A DNA stretch of 64,000 bases, taken from Shimia sp047124445. GTDB lineage: Bacteria > Pseudomonadota > Alphaproteobacteria > Rhodobacterales > Rhodobacteraceae. This document shows, one piece after another, positions 7,772 through 16,472 of the stretch. The stretch lies in the NCBI RefSeq assembly GCF_047124445.1, contig NZ_CP138921.1:868001-932000 (forward strand). The letters are read 5' to 3'. The notes beneath the pieces are model-generated. The model was not told the origin of the DNA. It searched no databases and saw only the letters and a program-made list of their open reading frames with translations. Both the position numbers and the translations under genes were made by a program. The stretch's first letter is position 1. Each line of letters starts with the position of its first letter.

Positions 7772-8851
7772 TTATTGATCGTAGTCGACAACCACTTTGT
7801 CGGTCACCGGATAAGACTGGCAGCTGAGGATGAAGCCTTTTTCAACCTCATAGTCTTCTAGTGCGTGGTTGGTCATCATCTCAACCTCACCTTCGATCAC
7901 GCGGCATTTGCAGGTCGAGCAGACGCCTGCCTTGCACGCATAGGGCGCGTCCATGGTGTTGGCGCGCGCGGCGTCTAGGATTGTGGTGTCGCGGTCCATC
8001 TCGATGGTCTGTGTCGCGCCGTCCAGGGTGATTTGGGCGGTGACGGCCTTGCCGGCATCTGTGGCGCTCGCAGCCTTGCGCTTGGCGCGACCGGGTTGGC
8101 CGGAGGCGAAGAGCTCGAATTTGATCTGCTTTTCGGTAAGACCGTGGTCTTTCAACGCCTTGGCGATGCCCAGCATCATTGGCTCTGGGCCACAGATGAA
8201 GGCGGTGTCGACAGAGTTGATGTCAATCCAGCCGGTTTGGAACAACTGGGCGCATTTTTCCTCGGTGACCATGCCGGTGAAGAGATCGATCTCTTGGGCG
8301 TCGGTCTCCAGCACGTGGATCACGTTGAAGCGGCCCATGTATTGGTTTTTCAGGTCCTCCAGTTCTTCACGGAACATGATCGTGGTCACACCCTTGTTGG
8401 CGTAGATCAGGGTAAAGGAGGACTGCGGCTCGCGCGCCAGCGTGGTTTTGATAAGCGAGAGAACCGGTGTGATGCCGGAACCGCCGGCAAAACCAAGATA
8501 GGTCTTGTCCGCAGTTGCGTCGAGCTCGGTGAAAAAACCGCCCATAGGAGGCATGGCTTGCACGGTGTCGCCGATTTTCAACTCGGTGTTGGCCCAGGTG
8601 GAGAACGCGCCGCCGTCGACGCGCTTGATGCCAACTTGCAGGATACCGTCGTCTTTGCCTGCGCAGATCGAGTAGCTGCGGCGCAGTTCCTCGCCGTCGA
8701 AATTGCGTTTGAAGGTCAGATATTGGCCTTGGGTGAAGTCAAATTCCGCTGCCGCGCCATTCACAGGCGCGAGGGTGACCACCACGGCGTCGCGGATGGT
8801 TTTGCGGATGTCGGTGACCTCCAGGTCGTGAAAGCGCGCGGATTGGGCCAT
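7772..8851 (-). CDS. paaE: Phenylacetyl-CoA epoxidase reductase subunit
   Basis: Passes electrons from NADPH through FAD and a plant-type [2Fe-2S] cluster to the di-iron PaaABC oxygenase. The 359 residues hold an N-terminal ferredoxin-reductase FAD domain (RRSYSICA motif), an NAD(P)-binding domain (GFAGGSGITPVLSLI) and a C-terminal ferredoxin domain with cysteines at about 306, 311, 314 and 344 in the C-x4-C-x2-C...C pattern. It is last in the minus-strand run thiolase-paaABCDE; paaD ends 12 bases upstream. Confidence 0.96.
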   Translation of the reverse strand: MAQSARFHDLEVTDIRKTIRDAVVVTLAPVNGAAAEFDFTQGQYLTFKRNFDGEELRRSYSICAGKDDGILQVGIKRVDGGAFSTWANTELKIGDTVQAMPPMGGFFTELDATADKTYLGFAGGSGITPVLSLIKTTLAREPQSSFTLIYANKGVTTIMFREELEDLKNQYMGRFNVIHVLETDAQEIDLFTGMVTEEKCAQLFQTGWIDINSVDTAFICGPEPMMLGIAKALKDHGLTEKQIKFELFASGQPGRAKRKAASATDAGKAVTAQITLDGATQTIEMDRDTTILDAARANTMDAPYACKAGVCSTCKCRVIEGEVEMMTNHALEDYEVEKGFILSCQSYPVTDKVVVDYDQ

Positions 8852-8863
8852 TCGGGTCTCTCC

Positions 8864-9358
8864 TCAGATGCACTTGAAATAGTCAAAAGGTTCCAGGCAG
8901 GCGGTGCAGCGCCATTGGGCCTTGCAGGGGGTGGAGCCAAATTGGCTCATTTTCTCAACGTGTTGGCTGCCGCAATGCGGGCACTTGTCGGGGCCGCCAG
9001 CGGGCTGGGGCGGGGCGATGCCATAGGCCTCCAGCTTGTCGCGGCCGGATTGGGTCATCCAGTCGGTGGTCCAGGCCGGACTGAGTTTGCGGCGCATCTC
9101 AATCTTCTCAACGCCCTGGCCGCGCAGAGCAGTTTCGATGTCGAGATTGATGATGCTTGTCGCCGGGCAGCCGGAGTAGGTTGGCGTGACGGTGACGATC
9201 AAGGTGTCATCTTCGTAAGCCACGTCGCGAATGATGCCGAGATCAGTGAGGGAAATCACCGGGATCTCGGGATCAGGCACCGCGTGCAACCAGTCCCAGA
9301 CCTGCGCCACGTCGGGCAGGGCGGGCTCAGCAGTGATATGTTCGCGATCGCTTACCAC
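8864..9358 (-). CDS. paaD: Phenylacetyl-CoA epoxidase maturation protein PaaD
   Basis: Needed for assembly of an active PaaABCE complex, probably in iron-sulfur or di-iron site maturation. An N-terminal MIP18/DUF59 domain is seen (VPDPEIPVISLTDLGI and the TPTYSGCPAT block with its conserved cysteine). A C-terminal zinc-ribbon-like part has CPHCGS and CTACLEPFDYFKCI. The GTG at 9358 overlaps the paaC stop and gives a 164-residue protein; another GTG at 9388 would add ten residues, and neither has a strong ribosome binding site. Confidence 0.92.
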   Translation of the reverse strand: MVSDREHITAEPALPDVAQVWDWLHAVPDPEIPVISLTDLGIIRDVAYEDDTLIVTVTPTYSGCPATSIINLDIETALRGQGVEKIEMRRKLSPAWTTDWMTQSGRDKLEAYGIAPPQPAGGPDKCPHCGSQHVEKMSQFGSTPCKAQWRCTACLEPFDYFKCI

Positions 9359-10119
9359 GTTGCGCCCGGGTAAGCGCGTTGCAACCACTGCATCTGGGTA
9401 AGCAGGTGGCCGAGATGTTCTGTGTGGGTTTTGCCGTTTCGGCCGCCTTTGTGGGCAAAGTCGCTGTCTGGAATGGTCAATGTGGCTTCCGTAAGCACCT
9501 TACCAATCAGCGCGTAATATTCTTCGCGCAAGCTCGCTGGATCAGGTGCCACACCGGCTGCCGCCATGGCTGCGTCGACCTCATCAGAGGCAAACATCTC
9601 GCCCACATAGGGCCACAGACGGTCCAACGCGGCCTGCATGCGCTTGTGGCTTTCCTCTGTGCCATCGCCCAGGCCGACCACAGTTTCGGCGGAGCGCTCG
9701 ACGTGATAGGCGGCTTCTTTATTGGCCTTTTCTGCAATCTCTGCAATGGCTTGGTTGGTAGACTTCATCAAGCGCGGCAGCAGGATCGACTGATAGGCGT
9801 CAAACAGAAACTGACGCATCAAGGTCTGTCCGAAGTCACCGTTTGGCAGCTCCAAAAGCAGCAGATTGCGGAAGTCCCAGGCGTCGCGCAGGAAGGCGAT
9901 ATCGTCGGCGGTTTTGCCGTCATCCATAACTTCAGCGGCATAGCCGAGCCAGAGCTGGGTCTGACCAATCAGGTCCAGCGCGGTGTTGGCGAGTGCAATG
10001 TCCTCTTCCAGCACCGGCGCATGGCCGCACCACTCAGAGACGCGGTGACCCAGAATGAGGGTGTTGTCGCCCATGCGCAGCAGGAACTGCGTGAGCATCT
10101 CCTTATCGACGTTTGCCAT
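9352..10119 (-). CDS. paaC: Phenylacetyl-CoA epoxidase structural subunit
   Basis: Ferritin-like partner of the catalytic PaaA; it lacks an active di-iron site in known complexes and stabilises the oxygenase. The 255-residue protein has typical segments (LGHRVSEWCGHAPVLEEDIALAN, and FLRDAWDFRNLLLLELPNGDF). The start ATG at 10119 overlaps the paaB stop (TGATG), indicating coupling. The GTG one codon upstream is less likely. Confidence 0.95.
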   Translation of the reverse strand: MANVDKEMLTQFLLRMGDNTLILGHRVSEWCGHAPVLEEDIALANTALDLIGQTQLWLGYAAEVMDDGKTADDIAFLRDAWDFRNLLLLELPNGDFGQTLMRQFLFDAYQSILLPRLMKSTNQAIAEIAEKANKEAAYHVERSAETVVGLGDGTEESHKRMQAALDRLWPYVGEMFASDEVDAAMAAAGVAPDPASLREEYYALIGKVLTEATLTIPDSDFAHKGGRNGKTHTEHLGHLLTQMQWLQRAYPGATW

Positions 10120-10403
10120 CACATGTGCCCCACTTCGTCCGGGATGTCGAAAAAGGTGGGGTGACGGTAAATCTTGCTCTCGGACGGCTCATAGAGCGGG
10201 CCTTTTTCCGACGGGCTGGAGGCCGAAATGTTGTTGGCTTCCACGACCCAGATCGACACACCTTCGTTGCGACGGGTGTAGACGTCACGGGCGTTTTTGA
10301 TCGCCATCTCCGCGTCTGGCGCGTGCAGGCTGCCGACGTGACGGTGGCTCAGGCCGTGTTGGCCGCGAATGAAGATTTCCCAGAGGGGCCATTCTTTGCT
10401 CAT
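10119..10403 (-). CDS. paaB: Phenylacetyl-CoA epoxidase subunit PaaB
   Basis: Small structural subunit bridging PaaAC heterodimers in the ring-epoxidising complex. At 94 residues it has the usual length and family core (WPLWEIFIRGQHGLSHRHVGSLHA and the NARDVYTRRNEGVSIWVV block). It lies 11 bases after paaA and overlaps paaC by one base. Confidence 0.95.
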   Translation of the reverse strand: MSKEWPLWEIFIRGQHGLSHRHVGSLHAPDAEMAIKNARDVYTRRNEGVSIWVVEANNISASSPSEKGPLYEPSESKIYRHPTFFDIPDEVGHM

Positions 10404-10414
10404 GATCTCAGTCC

Positions 10415-11392
10415 TTATTCTGCGGCTGTTTTTGCGGCGCGTTTTTTCTCTGCGTGGGCCATTAGACCGTCGCGCACCCAGGCGCCGTCGTCCCAGGCTT
10501 TGTTGCGGGCTTCCAGACGGTCGACGTTGCAGGGGCCGTTGCCTTTGAGCACGTCAAAGAACTCTGACCAGTCCGGATCGGAATAGTCGTAACCGCCTTT
10601 TTCCTCGTTCCATGTCAGGTTCTCGTCCGGAATGGTCAGGCCGAGGTACTCGGCTTGTGGTACGGTTTGGTCGACAAACTTCTGGCGCAGTTCGTCGTTG
10701 GTGTTCATCTTGATTTTCCACGCCATGTTTTGGGTGGAGTGCACGGAGTCCTTGTCGGACGGGCCAAACATCATCAGGGATGGGTACCACAGGCGATTGA
10801 GAGCATCCTGCGCCATTTTCTTTTGCGCCTCAGTGCCTTGCGCCATCTTCATCATGATGTCGTAGCCTTGGCGTTGGTGAAAGCTCTCTTCCTTGCAGAT
10901 GCGGATCATGGCGCGGGAGTAGGGGCCATAGGAGGTTCGTTGCAGCGGCACCTGGTTCATGATCGCCGCGCCATCGACCAGCCAACCCACCGCGCCGATG
11001 TCGGCCCAGTTCAGCGTGGGGTAGTTGAAGATGGAGGAATACTTCATCTTGCCGGACAGAAGCTGTTCGGTGAGGTCATCGCGGCTCACGCCCAGCGTTT
11101 CGGCGGCGGCGTAGAGGTAGAGGCCGTGGCCTGCTTCGTCCTGCACCTTGGCGAGCAGGATCATCTTACGCTCCAGCGTTGGTGCGCGGGTGATCCAGTT
11201 GCCTTCGGGCAGTTGGCCAACAATTTCACTGTGGGCGTGCTGGCCGATCTGGCGGATCAGGGTTTTACGATAGCCTTCTGGCATCCAGTCACGCGGCTCG
11301 ACCTTGATGTCGGCATCGATCTTGGCCTGAAACTCTTTGAGTTGCTCCGGATCGTCGGTGGACGCCTCGGATTTGATCATCTGTGCATACAT
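10415..11392 (-). CDS. paaA: Phenylacetyl-CoA epoxidase catalytic subunit
   Basis: Catalytic di-iron subunit that converts phenylacetyl-CoA to the 1,2-epoxide. The 325 residues show the paired carboxylate and histidine motifs of the ferritin-like fold: KVQDEAGHGLYLYAAAE (ExxH type) and ICKEESFHQRQGYDIMM (ExxH type). The start has a GGAGGAACC stretch just upstream. Between it and the thiolase gene lie only 30 bases, so the thiolase gene and paaABCDE are probably one operon. Confidence 0.96.
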   Translation of the reverse strand: MYAQMIKSEASTDDPEQLKEFQAKIDADIKVEPRDWMPEGYRKTLIRQIGQHAHSEIVGQLPEGNWITRAPTLERKMILLAKVQDEAGHGLYLYAAAETLGVSRDDLTEQLLSGKMKYSSIFNYPTLNWADIGAVGWLVDGAAIMNQVPLQRTSYGPYSRAMIRICKEESFHQRQGYDIMMKMAQGTEAQKKMAQDALNRLWYPSLMMFGPSDKDSVHSTQNMAWKIKMNTNDELRQKFVDQTVPQAEYLGLTIPDENLTWNEEKGGYDYSDPDWSEFFDVLKGNGPCNVDRLEARNKAWDDGAWVRDGLMAHAEKKRAAKTAAE

Positions 11393-11422
11393 GACTGGGT
11401 TCCTCCTCAGGCTTGGGGTGCC

Positions 11423-12628
11423 TTAGACCCGTTCGAGAATGATGGCGGTGCCTTGGCCAACGCCAACGCACATGGTGCAGAGCGCGTAGCGCCCGCCGGT
11501 GCGTTTGAGTTGATAGGCGGCGGACATCACGATGCGTGCGCCGGACATGCCGAGCGGGTGGCCCAGCGCAATCGCGCCGCCTTGCGCGTTTACGTGGAGT
11601 GCATCATCCGCCACGCCCAGTTCACGCAGGGAAGCAAGGCCCTGTGCGGCAAAGGCTTCGTTCAATTCTATCACATCCATCTGCTCGATGGTGAGTCCGG
11701 TGCGGGCGAGCACTTTGCGGGTGGCCGGGACCGGGCCGATGCCCATCACGCGGGGTTCCACGCCAGCGGCGGCCATGCCCACGATGCGGGCCATCGGGGT
11801 CAATCCGTTTTTGGCGGCGGCGGCTTCGGTGGCCATCAGAATGGCGGCGGCGCCGTCGTTTACGCCAGAGGCATTACCTGCGGTGACCGAGAGGTCAGGG
11901 CCGTTCACACCGCGCAGCTTGGCAAGTTTGTCTACGCCGGTGCCTGGGCGGGGGTGCTCGTCGGTGTCTACGATGAGGTCATCGCCCTTGCGTTGTGGAA
12001 TGCTCACAGGGGTGATTTCTTCGGCAAAGTGTCCGGCCTCATGCGCCGCAGCCCAACGCGCTTGGGATCGGGCGGCAAAGGCGTCCTGATCTTCGCGGCT
12101 GATGTTATAGTCAGCGGCAACGTTGTCGGCGGTTTGCGGCATGCTGTCGATGCCGTATTGCGCTTTCATCTTGTTGTTCACAAAGCGCCAGCCGATGGTG
12201 GTGTCAAAGACTTCATTGGCGCGGGAAAAGGCAGCTGTGGCCTTCGGCATCACAAACGGTGCGCGGGACATGCTTTCGACGCCACCTGCTATGGCGAGGT
12301 CATAGTCGCCTGCGCGCAGTCCGCGGGAGGCCATGCCCACCGCATCCATGCCAGACGCGCAAAGGCGGTTGATGGTGGTGCCGGGCACATCGGTTGGCAG
12401 GCCAGCGAGCAGGGCTGCCATACGGGCCACGTTGCGGTTGTCTTCCCCAGCTTGGTTTGCGGAGCCGTAGATCACGTCATCCAGAGAGGCCCAGTCGACT
12501 TGCGGGTTGCGTTCGACCAGCGCAGCAATTGGCAGGGCGGCGAGATCGTCAGTGCGAACCGAAGAGAGCGCGCCACCGTAGCGGCCAATAGGTGTGCGGG
12601 TCGCGTCGCAGATGAAAGCTTCGGTCAT
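11423..12628 (-). CDS. paaJ: 3-oxoadipyl-CoA / 3-oxo-5,6-dehydrosuberyl-CoA thiolase
   Basis: Thiolase giving acetyl-CoA and succinyl-CoA at the end of phenylacetate or beta-ketoadipate catabolism. The 401 residues carry the acylation cysteine in NRLCASGMDA (C90), the GHPLGMSGAR histidine block and the CVGVGQG cysteine block. PaaJ and PcaF are nearly indistinguishable by sequence; the position at the head of paaABCDE favours PaaJ. A palindrome 41 bases upstream of its start is a candidate PaaR site. Confidence 0.92.
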   Translation of the reverse strand: MTEAFICDATRTPIGRYGGALSSVRTDDLAALPIAALVERNPQVDWASLDDVIYGSANQAGEDNRNVARMAALLAGLPTDVPGTTINRLCASGMDAVGMASRGLRAGDYDLAIAGGVESMSRAPFVMPKATAAFSRANEVFDTTIGWRFVNNKMKAQYGIDSMPQTADNVAADYNISREDQDAFAARSQARWAAAHEAGHFAEEITPVSIPQRKGDDLIVDTDEHPRPGTGVDKLAKLRGVNGPDLSVTAGNASGVNDGAAAILMATEAAAAKNGLTPMARIVGMAAAGVEPRVMGIGPVPATRKVLARTGLTIEQMDVIELNEAFAAQGLASLRELGVADDALHVNAQGGAIALGHPLGMSGARIVMSAAYQLKRTGGRYALCTMCVGVGQGTAIILERV

Positions 12629-12668
12629 GGTGTCTCCGTGGCAGTGGTTCCGGTCCTGTTCGCATTAG

Positions 12669-12684
12669 CCGACCGTATGGTTGG
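12669..12684. promoter_or_regulatory. Probable PaaR operator upstream of the thiolase-paaABCDE unit
   Basis: CCGACCGTATGGTTGG matches the site at the paaZ/paaI junction (CCAACCGTTCGGTTTA) in 11 of 16 positions, including ACC-N4-GGT with the same spacing. It lies 41 bases upstream of the paaJ start. Identification rests on this shared pattern and on context. Confidence 0.5.
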
Positions 12685-13057
12685 GATATATCGATCCGCG
12701 ATTCGAGGCAATTAAAATGTTACAGTAGTTATGGGTGTCCGTTCATAAAGTAACGCAAAGGTCCAGTTTCGGTGTCTGGTCAGGGCCAGATTGGTTTGAA
12801 AATTTTTTGTAATTAGTCGCATTCTAATGGCACTTTTTGCTATGTCTTTTGGGTGACAAAATTGGTCGAGCAAATGTGATCCATTTCAATTGGCCAAGAG
12901 TTGAAGGCCATTTGTTAAGAAAGGTGCCCCTCAAAAACACATTTTAAAAAACGCATGTGATTTGAGTTGCATCGCAGAGGCTTAGGTGGACCTGGTCATG
13001 AGTGTTGACCTTGTCTTGCGTCTAACAAGGCGCTTTGCGGAAATTCAAATCAAGGTC

Positions 13058-13071
13058 ATGATCTAAATCAA
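13058..13071 (+). promoter_or_regulatory. FNR/FnrL-type box upstream of napF
   Basis: ATGATCTAAATCAA differs from the TTGAT-N4-ATCAA consensus only at the first base. Its centre is about 77 bases from the napF start, which allows a class II activation distance. This suggests anaerobic or nitrogen-oxide control of the nap genes by an FNR/CRP-family protein encoded elsewhere. Confidence 0.6.
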
Positions 13072-13141
13072 AGTCCGTTTCTAATTTTCCATTCACAGTC
13101 CCGTCATCAACGGGAACGCAAAGATAAGAGTTGGCGTTTAA

Positions 13142-13699
13142 GTGACGATTGAGACGACACATTCGCCGAATAGGCGCGCCTTCCTAAGGGGGCGTTTTGA
13201 TGAGACAGAAGTGCTGCGTCCACCAGGGGCGCTGGAGCTTGCGTCTTTTGTCGAGACCTGCACGCGATGTGGCGACTGTGCCGCCAGCTGCCCGCAAGCG
13301 ATCATCACAGCTGACGAAGACGGCTTTCCCATGGTTGATGTAAACGCCCGTGGATGCACATTTTGCGGTGAATGCGCTGAGGCGTGCCAACCCGCGGCCA
13401 TTCTGCCCGCACAAGCGTGGTCCTACCGTGCCTCTGTGAGTGACGGCTGCCTGTCGCTGCAAGGCGTGACTTGCCGCAGCTGCGAAGACCATTGCGACGA
13501 GAGTGCGATCCGCTTCCGGTTGATGACCGGTGGCCGGTCCGCGCCACTCGTTGACCCTGAATCCTGTACCGGATGTGGCGCCTGCGTGGCGCCTTGCCCG
13601 TCTGATGCCATCACCGTTGAGCGCCCAGCGCCTCAGCCTAACGCCAGCCTATCAACTGCCAGCGAGACCAACGTATGTACAATATCTGCGGATGCCTAG
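13142..13699 (+). CDS. napF: Nap accessory ferredoxin-type protein NapF
   Basis: Cytoplasmic 4Fe-4S protein that helps load or activate NapA before export. The 185-residue protein begins with a basic segment NRRAFLRGRF typical of NapF and has cysteine clusters CTRCGDCAASCP, CTFCGECAEACQ, a degenerate middle cluster CRSCEDHCDESA, and CTGCGACVAPCP. The start codon is GTG. Its last 25 bases overlap the start of napD, so the two are likely coupled. Confidence 0.93.
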   Translation: MTIETTHSPNRRAFLRGRFDETEVLRPPGALELASFVETCTRCGDCAASCPQAIITADEDGFPMVDVNARGCTFCGECAEACQPAAILPAQAWSYRASVSDGCLSLQGVTCRSCEDHCDESAIRFRLMTGGRSAPLVDPESCTGCGACVAPCPSDAITVERPAPQPNASLSTASETNVCTISADA

Positions 13700-13938
13700 T
13701 CCACGCGATGCCTGAAAAAACGCCGGACGTTGTGTCGGCGATCGAAGCGTCTGAGGGGTGCGAAGTGCACGCCCATGAGGACGGACGCATTGTTGTGACG
13801 GTGGAAGATACCGACACCCGGCGCGCGTCCGAAATCATCATGGACATGCACCAGATTCCCGGCGTGATCACGGTCACGCTGACTTATCACCATTTTGAAC
13901 CGAGCGGCGCAGATGCGACCGCATCCCAAGCGCTCTAA
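13675..13938 (+). CDS. napD: NapA signal-peptide-binding chaperone NapD
   Basis: Binds the twin-arginine signal of NapA and holds back export until the molybdenum cofactor is in place. The 87-residue protein starts with NICGCLVHAMPE, the family signature, followed by a ferredoxin-like fold pattern (SEGCEVHAHEDGRIVVTVED, then QIPGVITVTLTYHH). It overlaps napF by 25 bases and ends 12 bases before napA. Confidence 0.94.
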   Translation: MYNICGCLVHAMPEKTPDVVSAIEASEGCEVHAHEDGRIVVTVEDTDTRRASEIIMDMHQIPGVITVTLTYHHFEPSGADATASQAL

Positions 13939-13950
13939 GGAGGACCAGCC

Positions 13951-16440
13951 ATGACATTGCCAACGTCCCGTCGCACATTTTTGAAAGCCTCTGCCGCCGC
14001 CGCCACGGCGTCTGCAGCGGGCATCACTCTGCCGAAAGAGGCCCAGGCGCAGGTGGGGACACCTGACATCCGCTGGGACAAAGCTCCTTGCCGTTTCTGC
14101 GGCACCGGTTGTTCTGTTCTGGTCGGTACCAAAGAGGGCCGGGTGGTTGCGACCCAAGGCGACCCAAAGGCGCCGGTGAACCGCGGCCTGAACTGTATCA
14201 AAGGCTACTTCCTGTCCAAGATCATGTATGGCGAAGACCGTTTGACCACGCCTCTGTTGCGCAAGACTGGCGGTAAGTACGACAAGAACGGCGAATTCAC
14301 TCCGGTGAGTTGGGAAGAAGCCTTCGACGTCATGGCGGAGAAATTTAAAGGCGCGCTGAAAGAGAAAGGCCCAACCGGCATCGGTATGTTTGGGTCTGGT
14401 CAGTGGACGGTTTGGGAAGGCTATGCCGCGGCCAAACTGATGAAAGCGGGCTTCCTGTCCAACAACATCGATCCAAATGCGCGCCACTGTATGGCGTCTG
14501 CCGTGGTGGGCTTTATGCGTGCCTTTGGTATCGACGAGCCAATGGGCTGCTATGACGACCTTGAGCATGCAGACACATTTGTGCTCTGGGGCTCAAACAT
14601 GGCGGAGATGCACCCAATTCTGTGGTCGCGCCTGACCGACACCCGCCTGACCAAGCCCGGCGCGCAGGTGCATGTGCTCTCGACATTTGAGCACCGCTCG
14701 TTTGAGCTGGCTGACAACGGGATGATCTTCACGCCTCAGACTGATCTCGCGATCCTGAACTACATCGCCAACTACATCATCGAGAATGATGCGGTGAACT
14801 GGGACTTCGTGAATGAAAACGTGAACTTCACCAAAGCGGTGACCGACATCGGATACGGTCTGCGTGATGAGCACCCGCTGCAACAGGCGGCGGCGAACCC
14901 AAACAACGGCAAGCTCGAGAAGATCGATTTTGAGGCCTACAAAGAGTATGTCTCCGAATACACCCTTGAGAAGACTAGCGAGATTTCCGGTGTGCCTGAA
15001 AACGCGCTGCTGCGTCTGGCGCAACAATATGCCGATCCGGATCGCAAGGTGATGTCGCTTTGGACCATGGGCTTCAACCAGCACACGCGCGGCTCTTGGG
15101 TGAATGGTCTGATGTACAACGTACACCTGCTGACCGGTAAAATCTCTGAGCCTGGCAACTCGCCGTTCTCCCTGACAGGTCAGCCATCGGCTTGTGGTAC
15201 AGCGCGCGAGGTGGGTACCTTTGCCCACCGTCTTCCAGCGGACATGGTTGTGGCCAATGATGAGCACCGGGCGATTTCCGAGAAGAAGTGGAAGCTGCCT
15301 GCCGGTATCCTGAACGCCAAAGTGGGCTCCCACGCGGTGAAGCAAAACCGCGACCTGAAAGACGGCAAGATCAACGCCTATTGGGTGCAGTGTAACAACA
15401 ACATGCAAGCCGCCCCCAACATCAACGAGGAAGGCTACCCTGGGTACCGCAACCCGGACAACTTCATCGTGGTGTCTGATCCTTATCCAACCGTGACCAC
15501 ATTGGCCGCTGACCTGATCCTGCCCACCGCGATGTGGGTCGAGAAAGAAGGGGCCTACGGCAACGCCGAGCGTCGGACCCAATTCTGGCGTCAGCAGGTG
15601 GATGCACCAGGTGAAGCCAAGTCCGATGTGTGGCAGTTGATGGAGTTCTCCAAGCGCTTCACCACCAACGAAGTGTGGCCTGCGGAAATTCTGGATGCCA
15701 ACCCAGAGTACAAAGACAAAACTTTGTTTGAAGTGCTGTTTGCCAACGGTCAGGTGGACAAATACGGGCTGGACGAGCTGCAGGAAGGCTTTGCCAACGA
15801 TGAGTCCAACCACTTCGGGTTCTATGTTCAGAAAGGCCTGTTTGAGGAGTATGCTTCCTTCGGTCGCGGCAAGGCGCACGATTTGGCGGAGTTTGACGTC
15901 TATCACAAGGCGCGCGGTCTGCGCTGGCCTGTGGTTGACGGCAAAGAGACGCTGTATCGTTTCCGTGAAGGCTATGACCCATATGTGAAAGAAGGCGAGG
16001 GCGTGAAGTTCTACGGCAAGCCGGATGGCAAGGCGAACATCATCTTCGCGCCATATGAGCCGCCTGCGGAAAGCCCGGATGAGGACTTCAATCTGTGGTT
16101 GGTCACCGGTCGCGTCCTGGAGCACTGGCACTCTGGGTCGATGACCCGTCGCGTGCCTGAGCTGCACCGCTCTTACCCTTACGCGCAGGTGTTCATGCAT
16201 CCAGAAGATGCGCGCGAACGGGGTCTGCGCCGTGGTCAGGAAATTGTGATCTCTACCCGTCGGGGCGATATGCACAGCCGTGTTGAAACTCGTGGTCGGA
16301 ACAAGATGCCAAAAGGCGTGGTGTTTGTGCCGTGGTTTGACGAAGGCCAGCTGATCAACAAGCTGACTTTGGACGCCACTTGCCCGCTCTCCAAAGAGAC
16401 CGACTTCAAGAAATGTGCCTGTAAGGTTGAGCGCGTTTAA
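13951..16440 (+). CDS. napA: Periplasmic nitrate reductase catalytic subunit
   Basis: Reduces nitrate to nitrite in the periplasm with a bis-MGD molybdenum cofactor and one [4Fe-4S] cluster. The 829 residues start with a twin-arginine signal (SRRTFLKA) and carry the cluster cysteines at 47, 50, 54 and 82 (CRFCGTGC and the NCIKGYF block). The molybdenum ligand is C180 in NARHCMAS. The C-terminal half shows the molydopterin-binding blocks (VTGRVLEHWHSG). AAGGAGGA precedes the start. Confidence 0.97.
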   Translation: MTLPTSRRTFLKASAAAATASAAGITLPKEAQAQVGTPDIRWDKAPCRFCGTGCSVLVGTKEGRVVATQGDPKAPVNRGLNCIKGYFLSKIMYGEDRLTTPLLRKTGGKYDKNGEFTPVSWEEAFDVMAEKFKGALKEKGPTGIGMFGSGQWTVWEGYAAAKLMKAGFLSNNIDPNARHCMASAVVGFMRAFGIDEPMGCYDDLEHADTFVLWGSNMAEMHPILWSRLTDTRLTKPGAQVHVLSTFEHRSFELADNGMIFTPQTDLAILNYIANYIIENDAVNWDFVNENVNFTKAVTDIGYGLRDEHPLQQAAANPNNGKLEKIDFEAYKEYVSEYTLEKTSEISGVPENALLRLAQQYADPDRKVMSLWTMGFNQHTRGSWVNGLMYNVHLLTGKISEPGNSPFSLTGQPSACGTAREVGTFAHRLPADMVVANDEHRAISEKKWKLPAGILNAKVGSHAVKQNRDLKDGKINAYWVQCNNNMQAAPNINEEGYPGYRNPDNFIVVSDPYPTVTTLAADLILPTAMWVEKEGAYGNAERRTQFWRQQVDAPGEAKSDVWQLMEFSKRFTTNEVWPAEILDANPEYKDKTLFEVLFANGQVDKYGLDELQEGFANDESNHFGFYVQKGLFEEYASFGRGKAHDLAEFDVYHKARGLRWPVVDGKETLYRFREGYDPYVKEGEGVKFYGKPDGKANIIFAPYEPPAESPDEDFNLWLVTGRVLEHWHSGSMTRRVPELHRSYPYAQVFMHPEDARERGLRRGQEIVISTRRGDMHSRVETRGRNKMPKGVVFVPWFDEGQLINKLTLDATCPLSKETDFKKCACKVERV

Positions 16441-16472
16441 GCGCTCCTCCCACAGGATCGAAAGCTAGAGCC

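Larger units (their letters stand above)
12629..13141. other. Divergent intergenic region, paaJ / napF
   Basis: About 510 bases with no convincing gene, visibly more A/T-rich than its surroundings. It holds the candidate PaaR site (12669-12684) near paaJ, an inverted repeat CCTTGT-N10-ACAAGG at 13009-13030, and the FNR-like box at 13058-13071 near napF. It probably carries the promoters for both operons. Confidence 0.7.

Noticed and set aside
10655..12715. 686-codon open frame on the plus strand opposite paaA and paaJ
   Set aside because: It is antisense to two clear enzymes; high GC at third positions keeps such frames open.
14593..16275. 560-codon open frame opposite napA
   Set aside because: Antisense to an unmistakable molybdoenzyme; no domain in the translation.
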